Origin: Streptomyces broussonetiae | GTDB lineage: Bacteria > Actinomycetota > Actinomycetes > Streptomycetales > Streptomycetaceae | DNA: 64,000 nucleotides | Direction of reading: 5' to 3' | Assembly (NCBI RefSeq): GCF_009796285.1 | Contig: NZ_CP047020.1 | Location: forward strand, 7,192,001 to 7,256,000 | Shown: in pieces, positions 51,635 through 59,553 of the stretch | Position numbering within the stretch: the stretch's first letter is position 1 | Layout of the letters: each line of letters opens with the position of its first letter | Translations under genes and position numbers: made by a program | The notes under the pieces: generated by a model | What the model was told of the DNA's origin: nothing | Seen by the model: the letters and a program-made list of their open reading frames with translations, nothing else | Database searches by the model: none

Positions 51635-51686
51635 GAACGGCGGCACGGCGGCGGGGGGCAGGGCGGCGGTGTGACGGCGGGGGCGG

Positions 51687-51741
51687 CGTGCGACGGGCCG
51701 GGGGCGTGACCCGCTCGGTCACGCCCCCGGCCCGTCGCACG
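51687..51741. terminator. 25-bp perfect hairpin between convergent genes
   Basis: Bases 51687-51711 pair with 51717-51741 around a 5-base loop. It is the strongest terminator in the window, placed between the HATPase gene and the convergent DUF2637 gene and usable from either side. Confidence 0.9.
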
Positions 51742-51752
51742 TGGCAGTGGTC

Positions 51753-52802
51753 CTAGCCGAACTGCTGCTCCAGGTCCTTCAGCTTGCGCTCCAGGGAGTC
51801 CAGGCGCGGCAGGGCCATGGTGTCGTCCTCGGCCGTGAGGTCCACGGCCACCGGCTCAGAGCCGCTGCGGACCGGCTGCAGGGAGGGACGGGCGCGTACG
51901 GGCAACTGTTCCGCGCCGGATATGGCAGGCTCCGCGGTCGCCTGGGCGGGGGCTCGCTCCACCGCCTGCACCTCGACCTCGACCTGCCGGCCGGTACCGC
52001 GCCCGACGAAACCGCGGTGACCCCGGCTGATGGCCCTCAGCTGGGCACGCTCGATGCGCTGCTGACCGCGCCGGCGCTGGCGCGTCTCCTCCTTCTGCCG
52101 CTTGTCCTCGCGGACCTCCTCGACGGCCTCGTCCAGGCTGCGCACGCCCTCCAGGAGCATCAGCGACCAGGCCTTGTAGGTCTCACGGGGAGCCCGCAGC
52201 CAGCGCACGATACGGATCTGCGGCAGCGGACGCGGCACCAGGCCCTGCTCGCGCAGCGCGGCCCGGCGGGTCTGCTTCAGGGCGCGGTCGAACAGGACGG
52301 CCGCCGACAGCGACATGCCGGAGAAGAACTGGGGAGCGCCCGCGTGGGTGGCGCCCCGGGGTGCGTGCACCCAGTTGAACCAGGCCGCCGCGGCGGCGAA
52401 CATCCACACGAGGATCCGGGAGCCTAGGGCCGCGTCGCCGTGGCTGGCCTCGCGCACGGCGAGGACGGAACAGAACATCGCCGCGCCGTCCAGGCCGAAC
52501 GGCACCAGGTACTGCCAGCCGCCGGTCAGCCCCAGGTTCTGCTCGCCGAATCCGACGAGGCCGTGGAAGGACAGGGCGGCGGCGACCGCCGCACAGCAGA
52601 ACAGGAGCACATACGAGGCCGTGCCGTAGATGGCCTCCTTGCGCCGCCGGCGCTCCTCGCTGCGCTCCCAGGAGTCGTCCGCGCTCGTGCTCTCCCCGGA
52701 GGAGCGCTTGCCGCGCGCGAGCACCGCCACCGCCGCCAGCATGCCCAGGAGCAGTACGGCGCCCGGAAGCAGCCAGTTCAGCGATATGTCGGTCAGTCTC
52801 AT
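51753..52802 (-). CDS. DUF2637 membrane protein (SpdB-like), 349 aa
   Basis: Four TM helices in the first half (NWLLPGAVLLLGMLAAVAVL, YVLLFCCAAVAAALSFHGLV, LVPFGLDGAAMFCSVLAV and ILVWMFAAAAAWFNWVHAP), then a long Arg/Glu-rich cytosolic part with coiled-coil character, ending LDSLERKLKDLEQQFG. DUF2637 is shared by Streptomyces plasmid-spread SpdB proteins and by a conserved chromosomal group; which of these applies is not clear, and no transfer gene (TraB/FtsK-like) is here. The ATG at 52800-52802 follows AAGGG. Confidence 0.88.
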   Translation of the reverse strand: MRLTDISLNWLLPGAVLLLGMLAAVAVLARGKRSSGESTSADDSWERSEERRRRKEAIYGTASYVLLFCCAAVAAALSFHGLVGFGEQNLGLTGGWQYLVPFGLDGAAMFCSVLAVREASHGDAALGSRILVWMFAAAAAWFNWVHAPRGATHAGAPQFFSGMSLSAAVLFDRALKQTRRAALREQGLVPRPLPQIRIVRWLRAPRETYKAWSLMLLEGVRSLDEAVEEVREDKRQKEETRQRRRGQQRIERAQLRAISRGHRGFVGRGTGRQVEVEVQAVERAPAQATAEPAISGAEQLPVRARPSLQPVRSGSEPVAVDLTAEDDTMALPRLDSLERKLKDLEQQFG

Positions 52803-53154
52803 CAGGGGTCCCTTGCATTGGGATAGGGCGTAACGCCCGCCATAGTGGCCCACTCCCGATGGCCCTCAGGGGGTTTCGGGGCAAGAGGCCGCCAAGGAGG
52901 TGCAAGGGGATGCCCAGGACGGCGTTCTGCTCGAACTGCCGCATGAGGGGCGGGAGTTGAGTTCGAATAAGACTACCCGCACGGATGGTTCCTCGGAAAG
53001 TTCCCGTGACGCGTGAGGAAGTTGTGAATCTCCTGTCCGGGCCCGGTCCGGGGCGGGTGGTCCAGCGGTGATGATCTTAGTGGACGGGCGGTGGTGCTCC
53101 TTTCCCCGCGCCCCTCCGGAAGGCCCGGTGCGGGGGCGTGGACCCGGCGCACAC

Positions 53155-53173
53155 TTAGGCAAGCCTGGCCTTG
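53155..53173 (+). promoter_or_regulatory. Weak iron-box-like (DmdR/IdeR) sequence
   Basis: TTAGGCAAGCCTGGCCTTG agrees with the consensus TTAGGTTAGSCTAACCTAA at 13 of 19 positions, including the TTAGG and CCT ends. No iron gene is nearby, so this may be chance. Confidence 0.25.
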
Positions 53174-53232
53174 CTCATCTCCGATGAATCCGACCGGTGA
53201 GTTTGAACAGTCGGGTTGTGCGCCTAAGGTGC

Positions 53233-53262
53233 TTGACGGACAGGTAACAACCCGTCGTTAAT
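53233..53262 (+). promoter_or_regulatory. Candidate promoter of the GntR gene
   Basis: TTGACG at 53233 is 18 bases from GTTAAT at 53257. The leader to the GTG at 53296 would be about 27 bases. Confidence 0.4.
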
Positions 53263-53295
53263 GACCCAAGTGCCGACAAGCCGCCAGGAGGACCC

Positions 53296-54108
53296 GTGAA
53301 GCAGGGCACGCAGGGCTTTGCCGGGGCGGGTGCGCCGCAGTGCCGGGCATCGGGCGCCGCCCGGGTGCCCGCCCAGGCACGCGCGGCGACCGGTGCGGAG
53401 AGCCCGCGGGAGCGGGAGACCGCCCTGCCCGGCGCGCGGGGCGAGCACACGCATGCCGAACCGGCGATCCCCGGACCGCGGGCCGCGGTGCAGCGCTCCT
53501 CGGTGCGCGGGCAGATCCTGGATGCGCTGCGTACGGCGCTGGTGGCCGGCGAGCTGCAGCCGGGCGGGGTGTACTCGGCGCCGGTGCTCGGCGAACGCTT
53601 CGGGGTCTCGGCGACGCCCGTGCGCGAGGCCATGCAGCAGCTCGCCCTGGAAGGCGCCGTGGAGGTCGTGCCCAACCGCGGCTTCCGGGTCGTCGAGCGG
53701 GGCGCGCGGGAGCTGGCCGAGCTGGCGGAGGTGCGGGCGCTCATCGAGGTGCCCGTGATGCTGCGGCTCGCCCGTACGGTCCCCGCCGAGCGGTGGGCCG
53801 CACTGCGCCCGCTGGCGGAGGAGACGGTCCGCGCGGCCGCCTCCGGCTGCGCGGCCACGTACGCGGAGTCCGACCGGGCCTTCCACCGCGCGCTGCTCTC
53901 CCTCGCGGGCAACGAACAGCTCGTGCGCACCGCCGAGGACCTGCACCGCCGCGCCCAGTGGCCCCTGGTCGGCGGCCCGGTCCGGCACGCCCGCGCCGAC
54001 CTGGTCGCGGACGCGTCGGAACACATGGCCCTGCTGGAGGCGCTGATCGCGCGGAATCTGGACGTGGTGCGGGAGCTGGTGGGCGAGCACTTCACCGGCG
54101 CGAGCTGA
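53296..54108 (+). CDS. GntR-family regulator, FadR/FCD type, 270 aa
   Basis: A Gly/Ala/Arg-rich N-terminal extension of about 65 residues precedes the GntR winged helix (VRGQILDALRTALVAGELQP, ERFGVSATPVREAMQQLALE, VEVVPNRGFRVVE). The FCD ligand domain follows: the AEVRALIEVPVMLRLA helix, DRAFHRALLSLAGNEQL, then HMALLEALIARN with metal-binding His. Such regulators sense organic acids. GTG at 53296 has AGGAGG five bases upstream. The ligand and targets are unknown; no catabolic gene is next to it. Confidence 0.92.
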   Translation: MKQGTQGFAGAGAPQCRASGAARVPAQARAATGAESPRERETALPGARGEHTHAEPAIPGPRAAVQRSSVRGQILDALRTALVAGELQPGGVYSAPVLGERFGVSATPVREAMQQLALEGAVEVVPNRGFRVVERGARELAELAEVRALIEVPVMLRLARTVPAERWAALRPLAEETVRAAASGCAATYAESDRAFHRALLSLAGNEQLVRTAEDLHRRAQWPLVGGPVRHARADLVADASEHMALLEALIARNLDVVRELVGEHFTGAS

Positions 54109-54554
54109 GCCGTCGGCGCGGAGTGACGGGGAGCGGCGCGCAGCGGTCCCGGGGGCCCGCCGCGGGGCGTGCGGTAGCTGCTCGGGGGCTCGCCCCAGGG
54201 TGCGCGGTCGCCTCCCGGGCCCGCCGTGGGAGTGCGATCGCCCCGCCCCGGGCCGTAGGGGATGCGGTGTCCCGCTCCGGCCCGCCGTAGGGGGATGCGG
54301 TCCCCTCGGGCTCCGGGCGGTGTGGCCCCCCGGGTCCCGGGCCCGGGTCCCGAACCCCGAGGCCCGGTTCGGTCGTGCCGTCGGCCGCGCCCGCGCGACC
54401 CAGCAGCGCATCGGCGCAGCAGCGCATCGGCGCAGCAGCGCATCGGCGCAGCTGCAGATCGGTACATCGGTACATCGGCACATCGGTACATCGGCACATC
54501 GACATGGCCGCACATCGGAGCGCCCCGGAGCTGCTCCGGGACGCTCGGGCGCGG
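54109..54554. other. Intergenic region made largely of repeats
   Basis: 446 bp with no gene: open frames there are products of the repeats. Three imperfect copies of a 32-bp GC-rich unit (GGGCCCGCCGTGGGAGTGCG type) run from about 54217 to 54313. A 16/8-bp tandem repeat follows. Confidence 0.6.
54401..54520. repeat. Tandem repeat of 16-bp then 8-bp units
   Basis: CAGCAGCGCATCGGCG occurs three times without change (54401-54448), followed by a diverged fourth copy and then five 8-bp units CATCGGTA/CATCGGCA/CATCGACA (54465-54504), with a final CATCGGAG at 54513. The 8-mer core CATCGG is shared with the 16-mer. The array should be length-variable between strains. Confidence 0.9.
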
Positions 54555-55049
54555 TCAGGAACCGTTCTTGTTGAAACTGTCGTGCCACGCCGCCTTCGCG
54601 CCCGAGTCGCCGATGCGGTAGACGTCCACCACCGCGCCCACCGCCACGGCCAGTGACAGCGCGGCCACCACGATCCGTACCGGAACGGCGGACCAGCGCA
54701 GGACGCCGGAGCGGCCGGCCTCGGCCGGGGAGCGGCGTGCGGCCCACCACACCACCGCCGCCAGCACGAACAGGCCCAGGGCCCAGGGAAGCAGCCCGTC
54801 GCCCAGCTCGGTGTGGCGCCGTACCAGCGGGTCGTCGTCCACATGCCGCTCGAGCCACTCACCGGCGTGGGTGGTCAGCGGCACACTGAGCAGGGCCACG
54901 AAGGCGACCCCGGGCAGCAGTATCCCCAGCCGGCGGGCGACGCGCGGCCACAGGGCGCCCGCGGTCAGGGCGAGGGCGGTCATCGGGATCAGCACGACGA
55001 CGACATGGACGAGCAGGACATGGGCGGGCAGCCCGTTGACGAGATTCAT
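54555..55049 (-). CDS. DUF2231-like membrane protein, 164 aa
   Basis: Four-helix membrane protein beginning NLVNGLPAHVLLVHVVVVLI, with the DUF2231 pattern LP-x-H-x-LLVH. A later His region (VPLTTHAGEWLERHVDDDPL and RRHTELGDGLLPWA) is typical and may bind heme or metal. Function unknown. Start choice is uncertain: TTG 55055, GTG 55052 and ATG 55049 are consecutive; AGGA is best spaced for the TTG. Confidence 0.85.
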   Translation of the reverse strand: MNLVNGLPAHVLLVHVVVVLIPMTALALTAGALWPRVARRLGILLPGVAFVALLSVPLTTHAGEWLERHVDDDPLVRRHTELGDGLLPWALGLFVLAAVVWWAARRSPAEAGRSGVLRWSAVPVRIVVAALSLAVAVGAVVDVYRIGDSGAKAAWHDSFNKNGS

Positions 55050-55127
55050 CACCAAGACGCGTTCCTGTGAGGGGGGCAACGGCGCGTCACACTCGCACAG
55101 CAACCTCTCAGGCGCCTCTGAGCACGC

Positions 55128-55910
55128 TCAGGCCGTCGCCGCCCCCGGCGTCGGTGGGGTCAACTGGCGTGCCAGCCAGGTCGGTACGCCGCCGAGCAGA
55201 CGGAACAGCCGCCGAGCCTCCTCGAGTAGGCGGGACGCCTCCGGCTCGGACTCCGTCTCGGCCAGGGAGGCCAGCGCGGGGGCCGTACCCACCAGGTAGC
55301 CCAACTCCTCGCGGATCCGCAGCGATTCGGCGAACCCGTGCCGGGCCTCGGCCAACTCTCCGTCGCGCAGAGCGAGTCCGGCGAGGTGGCGCCAGGTGAA
55401 GGACAGCAGCAGCGGGTCGGCATGGGCCGTGGCGCCCGCGTGCGCGCGGCGGTAGGCCGCGCGGGCCGCCTGCGGGGAGTGGGTCAGGTTCTCGGCGAGC
55501 AGGCCCCGGCGGAAGTCCAGCAGGGCCCGGCCCGGCGTCCCGGGAGGGACCAGCGCCGCCGCCCGGCCGAGCGCGGCCCGTGCCTCGTCCGCCCGGTCCC
55601 GTACGCCGTGCAGCGTGGCCGCGTAGGCCAGCTGGCCGCGCTCGCAGGCCGCGGCGCCGCGTTCCTCGTCGCTGTGCGCGAGCGCCTCCGCCGTGCGCAG
55701 GGCGTCCTCGGCCTCAGCCCAGCCCCGCTCGGTGTACAGACACCGCTCGATCATCAGCACGGCCCGCTGCAGGGCCGCTCTCGGGGTGTCCCGGGGCAAC
55801 AGGGCCGCCGCATCGGTCCAGCAGGCCCGCGAGCGCAACCGCCACACCGCGGTCTGGAGCGGATCGTCACCGGCGGTCGTTCCGTTGCCGGACATGGCGG
55901 AGTACGCCAC
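55128..55910 (-). CDS. Helical TPR-like protein, 260 aa
   Basis: All-alpha protein made of Ala/Leu/Arg-rich helix pairs such as WAEAEDALRTAEALAHSDEE, EARAALGRAAALVPPGTPGR and AEARHGFAESLRIREELGYL. These resemble degenerate tetratricopeptide units. No enzyme motif. GTG at 55908-55910 has GGAGGG four bases upstream; an ATG at 55895 is an alternative. It lies 78 bp upstream of the DUF2231 gene on the same strand. It may act as a scaffold; no partner can be named. Confidence 0.75.
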   Translation of the reverse strand: MAYSAMSGNGTTAGDDPLQTAVWRLRSRACWTDAAALLPRDTPRAALQRAVLMIERCLYTERGWAEAEDALRTAEALAHSDEERGAAACERGQLAYAATLHGVRDRADEARAALGRAAALVPPGTPGRALLDFRRGLLAENLTHSPQAARAAYRRAHAGATAHADPLLLSFTWRHLAGLALRDGELAEARHGFAESLRIREELGYLVGTAPALASLAETESEPEASRLLEEARRLFRLLGGVPTWLARQLTPPTPGAATA

Positions 55911-56060
55911 GTTGCCCTCCCCGAGCACGCCATCGAGCTATGAGTGGTGGCGGCATTCCAGCACCAATCGCCGGGCCGGGCCAAGGGGGTGGGTGAAAGA
56001 TTTCACAAAGTGGTGGGGCGCGGGCGTGACCCGGTTCGACCACGCGCGCCCCCGCTGACC

Positions 56061-57734
56061 TCAGCTCATCCGCAGCGCGAGGAAGAAGTCCAGCTTGTCC
56101 TCCAGGCGCGAAAGGTCCCGTCCCGTCAACTGCTCGATGCGGCCCACCCGGTAGCGCAGCGTGTTGACATGCAGGTGGAGCCGGGTGGCGCAGCGGGTCC
56201 AGGAGCCGTCGCAGTCCAGGAACGCCTCCAGGGTCGGGATCAGCTCGGCCCGGTGGCGGCGGTCGTAGTCCTTGAGCGGGTCCAGCAGACGGGCCGTGAA
56301 GGCGCGGCGGACGTCGTCCGGGACGAAGGGGAGGAGCAGGACGTGCGACGCCAGCTCCTGGTGGCCCGCAGCGCAGACCCGGCCGGGGCGGGCCGCGGCC
56401 ACCCGGCGGGCGTGCCGGGCCTCCTCCAGGGCGCCGCGCAGCCCCTCCGCCGAGTGCACGGCCGCGCTGACGCCGAGGGTGAGCCGGCCGTCGTCGTCCA
56501 GGCCCGCCGACAGCGGCTCGCGCACCGCCCGCAGCAGGGCGTCGGCCAGCAGGCCGGTCTCCGAACCGTCGTGCTCGGAGGAGACCGCGGGCAGCGGGAC
56601 CAGGGCGATCGCCTCGTCGCCGGTGTGCGCGACCGCGATCCGGTCGGACGGCTCGGGGCCGGTCGCCTGCGGGTCGACCAGCACTTCCTCCAGCAGCGAC
56701 TGGGCGACCGGGCCGCCCTCGACCTGCTCGCCGTCCCACTCCACCCGGGCCACCACGACCTGCCAGTGCGGGGCCGCGCCGAGCCCGGGCAGCAGTACCG
56801 GGGCGGCCACCCTGAGGCGGGCCGCGATCTCGGCGGGCGCGGCACCGGTCTGGACCAGCTCCAGCACCTCCTGGGCGAGTCGGCGCCGCACCGTGCGGGC
56901 CGCGTCCCGGCGGTCGCGCTCGACGGCGATCAGCTGGGTGACACCCTGGAGCAGGTCCATGCGCTCCTCGGGCCAGTCGCCCGCGTCCGCCTCGACCGCC
57001 AGCAGCCAGTCCGACAGAACCGTCTCGCGCACATCGCGGGCGGCCTGCGGGGAGCGGCCGGAGGAGCGGATCGGGAACAGCGAGTACGTCGTACCGGCCA
57101 GCTGGACGCGGTGCGGGCCGCGCCGGCCGGTGCGGGTGGCGGCCAGGTGCTCGGCGGCGAGCTTCGCACAGGTCTGCGCGGGCAGGTCCGGGCCCGCGGC
57201 CTTGGAGCCGGCGATCATCCGGCCGGTGGGGGACAGCACCCAGGCGCGCAGGTCCAGGTCGGTGCCGAGCAGGTCCAGGACGACGTCGGGGCCGCCGCCC
57301 GCCGGGCCCGAGGTCATCATCCGCCGGTGCCGGTCCACGACGGCCGCCAGGTCCCCGGCGCGCTCGCTGGAGACCTGTCGTACGACGTGCTCGGTGATCG
57401 TGGCGAAGGCCACCGACTCGTGCACGGCGAACAGCGGCAGCCGGTGCCGGGCGCAGGCCAGTACCAGGTCGTCCGGCACAGCGCCGAGCTCCGCCTCGCC
57501 GGCCGCGAGCGCAGCCACCCCGGCCTGCACCAGGGTTCGTACGAACGGCTCGGCGTCGGCGGAGTCCCGGCGCCAGGCGAGGCCGGTGAGCACCAGCTCG
57601 CCCCCGGAGAGGTAGCGGCTCGGGTCGCGCAGGTCGGTCGTCATGACCCCACGTACCGACCGGTCCAGCTCGTCTTCGCCGCCGAGCAGCCGCAGGCCCA
57701 GCGCATCGGTGTCCAGAAGTGCGCGCAGCCGCAT
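56061..57734 (-). CDS. pucR: PucR-family transcriptional regulator of purine catabolism, 557 aa
   Basis: The N-terminal PucR domain (residues 1-130: LDTDALGLRLLGGEDELDRS and VRGVMTTDLRDPSRYLSGGELVLTGLAW, split here) is followed by a GGDEF-like middle region and a C-terminal HTH_30 (LIPTLEAFLDCDGSWTRCAT and HLHVNTLRYRVGRIEQLTG). It is divergent from the xanthine dehydrogenase operon, the usual place for the regulator of purine breakdown. Its inducer is probably a purine intermediate such as allantoin or urate. ATG at 57732-57734. Confidence 0.93.
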   Translation of the reverse strand: MRLRALLDTDALGLRLLGGEDELDRSVRGVMTTDLRDPSRYLSGGELVLTGLAWRRDSADAEPFVRTLVQAGVAALAAGEAELGAVPDDLVLACARHRLPLFAVHESVAFATITEHVVRQVSSERAGDLAAVVDRHRRMMTSGPAGGGPDVVLDLLGTDLDLRAWVLSPTGRMIAGSKAAGPDLPAQTCAKLAAEHLAATRTGRRGPHRVQLAGTTYSLFPIRSSGRSPQAARDVRETVLSDWLLAVEADAGDWPEERMDLLQGVTQLIAVERDRRDAARTVRRRLAQEVLELVQTGAAPAEIAARLRVAAPVLLPGLGAAPHWQVVVARVEWDGEQVEGGPVAQSLLEEVLVDPQATGPEPSDRIAVAHTGDEAIALVPLPAVSSEHDGSETGLLADALLRAVREPLSAGLDDDGRLTLGVSAAVHSAEGLRGALEEARHARRVAAARPGRVCAAGHQELASHVLLLPFVPDDVRRAFTARLLDPLKDYDRRHRAELIPTLEAFLDCDGSWTRCATRLHLHVNTLRYRVGRIEQLTGRDLSRLEDKLDFFLALRMS

Positions 57735-58077
57735 CTCGTCGCCGCCGTTCTTTGTCTCGAAACCTACGATGGATCTTGGAGGGTGATGTGGGCAGAGCCC
57801 GGCACGGGGTCGTACAGGGCGTACTCCGGGGTCTCCGCGCTGATTCCTGCGTTTCCCCAGGAAATCGGAGAGGTTGCCGATGACCTCCGTTCATACGAAT
57901 CTACAAGATGCCTCCCGTGGCCAGCCAACTCCTTCATGGTTTCGGTGACTGACCCCGTCGGAGTACTGAGCGGTGTACTGGGTCCGCTCCGCGTTAACAG
58001 GACATGAACGAGCCGGGCCCGCCGCACACGGATTGGCTCAATCTGAACGACCCACGAGACGAAGAAGAGAGCCGGTC
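57735..58077. other. Divergent promoter region, pucR and xdh operon
   Basis: 343 bp between pucR and xdh start codons. No gene is supported. The region should hold both promoters and PucR sites; an AT-rich patch at 57880-57910 and an inverted TTTCCCC-AGGAAA pair around 57850-57865 are the only structures I note. Confidence 0.45.
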
Positions 58078-58971
58078 ATGGACTTCCTTCGCCCCGCCAG
58101 CTGGGAGGAGGCGCTCGCCGCGAAGGCCGAGCACCCCACCGCAGTGCCGATTGCGGGTGGCACCGATGTGATGGTCGAGATCAACTTCGACCACCGCCGG
58201 CCCGAGTACCTGCTGGACCTCAACCGCATCGGCGACCTCACCGAGTGGGAGATCGGCGAGGAGAGCGTACGGCTGGGTGCCTCCGTCCCGTACACCAAGA
58301 TCATGGAGAATCTCCGTGCCGAGCTGCCGGGCCTCGCGCTCGCCTCGCACACGGTCGCCTCCCCGCAGATCCGCAACCGCGGCGGCGTCGGCGGCAACCT
58401 CGGCACGGCCTCGCCCGCCGGTGACGCCCACCCCGCCCTCCTCGCCGCCGGCGCCGAGGTCGAGGTGGAGTCCGCGGCCCGCGGCACCCGGCTGATCCCG
58501 ATCGACGAGTTCTACACGGGTGTCAAGCGCAACGCGCTCCAGCCCGACGAGCTGATCCGCGCCGTGCACATCAAGAAGGCGGACGGCCCGCAGCAGTACT
58601 CGAAGGTCGGCACCCGCAACGCCATGGTCATCGCCGTGTGCGCCTTCGGTCTCGCGCTGCACCCCGAGACCCGCACCGTGCGCACCGGCATCGGCTCGGC
58701 CGCGCCCACGCCCGTACGGGCCAAGGCCGCCGAGGAGTTCCTGAACGCGGCGCTCGACGAGGGTGGCTTCTGGGACAACGGAAAGATCATCACCCCTTCG
58801 GTCGCCAAGCAGTTCGCGGAGCTGTGCTCCGCCTCCTGCAACCCGATCGACGACGTCCGGGGCACCGCGAGCTACCGCCGCCACGCGGTCGGTGTGATGG
58901 CCCGCCGGACGCTCACCTGGACCTGGGAGTCGTACCGCGGCGCCCGCCGCGCATCTGAGGGAGCTGCGTAA
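58078..58971 (+). CDS. xdhB: Xanthine dehydrogenase FAD-binding subunit
   Basis: The 297-residue FAD subunit of a molybdenum hydroxylase. PIAGGTDVMVEI binds FAD, RNRGGVGGNLGTASPAGDAHP is the second flavin motif, and the CO_deh_flav_C part follows (YSKVGTRNAMVIAVCAFGLA). Electrons flow from the molybdenum subunit through two 2Fe-2S clusters to this FAD. The ATG at 58078 fits after AAGAGAG. First gene of a tightly packed operon (1-bp overlap with the next). Confidence 0.95.
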   Translation: MDFLRPASWEEALAAKAEHPTAVPIAGGTDVMVEINFDHRRPEYLLDLNRIGDLTEWEIGEESVRLGASVPYTKIMENLRAELPGLALASHTVASPQIRNRGGVGGNLGTASPAGDAHPALLAAGAEVEVESAARGTRLIPIDEFYTGVKRNALQPDELIRAVHIKKADGPQQYSKVGTRNAMVIAVCAFGLALHPETRTVRTGIGSAAPTPVRAKAAEEFLNAALDEGGFWDNGKIITPSVAKQFAELCSASCNPIDDVRGTASYRRHAVGVMARRTLTWTWESYRGARRASEGAA

Positions 58972-59552
58972 TGCGCGTCAACTTCACCGTCAACGGACGC
59001 CCGCAGGAAGCCGACGACGTCTGGGAGGGCGAGTCCCTGCTGTACGTCCTGCGCGAGCGTATGGGCCTGCCCGGCTCCAAGAACGCCTGTGAGCAGGGCG
59101 AGTGCGGCTCCTGCACGGTGCGCCTGGACGGCGTGCCGGTGTGTTCCTGCCTGGTCGCGGCCGGCCAGGCCGAGGGCCGTGACGTGGTGACCGTCGAGGG
59201 CCTTGCGGACTTCGCCAAGCAGCGCGCCGAGGGCGGCTGCGCCACCGGCGCCTGCGGCACGACCCTGCAGGACGCCCAGCAGTGGCAGGCCAGGGGAACC
59301 GACTCGCAGACCGGCGAGGGCACCGAACTGAGCCCCATCCAGCAGGCGTTCATCGACGCCGGCGCCGTCCAGTGCGGCTTTTGCACCCCGGGTCTGCTCG
59401 TCGCTTCCGACGAACTCCTGGAGCGCAACCCGAACCCGTCCGACGCGGACATCCGCGAGGCACTGTCGGGCAACCTGTGCCGCTGCACGGGCTACGAGAA
59501 GATCATGGACGCGGTCCGCCTGGCGGCCGCACGCCAGTCCGAGGGGGTCTGA
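58971..59552 (+). CDS. xdhC-like small subunit: Xanthine dehydrogenase 2Fe-2S subunit, with a 35-residue insert
   Basis: The 193-residue iron-sulfur subunit. Plant-type 2Fe-2S cluster Cys are C40, C45, C48 and C60 (ACEQGECGSC, then VCSC). The second cluster is C135, C138, C170 and C172 (CGFCTPG, LCRCTGY). Between the two domains, residues about 84-120 hold an insert not seen in most members, with two extra Cys (90 and 95: GGCATGACGT) and a Gln/Gly-rich stretch. Typical proteins are about 160 residues. The start ATG overlaps the FAD-subunit stop. Confidence 0.95.
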   Translation: MRVNFTVNGRPQEADDVWEGESLLYVLRERMGLPGSKNACEQGECGSCTVRLDGVPVCSCLVAAGQAEGRDVVTVEGLADFAKQRAEGGCATGACGTTLQDAQQWQARGTDSQTGEGTELSPIQQAFIDAGAVQCGFCTPGLLVASDELLERNPNPSDADIREALSGNLCRCTGYEKIMDAVRLAAARQSEGV

Positions 59553-59553
59553 C

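Larger units (their letters stand above)
52803..53295. other. Divergent intergenic region between DUF2637 and GntR genes
   Basis: 493 bp. No supported gene. Contains an iron-box-like sequence and the GntR promoter listed separately. Confidence 0.4.

Noticed and set aside
53155..53173. Iron-regulated operon controlled by an iron box
   Set aside because: Only 13 of 19 positions fit and neither neighbour is related to iron; kept as a weak site only.
54401..54520. Possible CRISPR array
   Set aside because: Units are only 16 and 8 bp, adjoining without unique spacers, and no cas gene is present; it is a simple tandem repeat.
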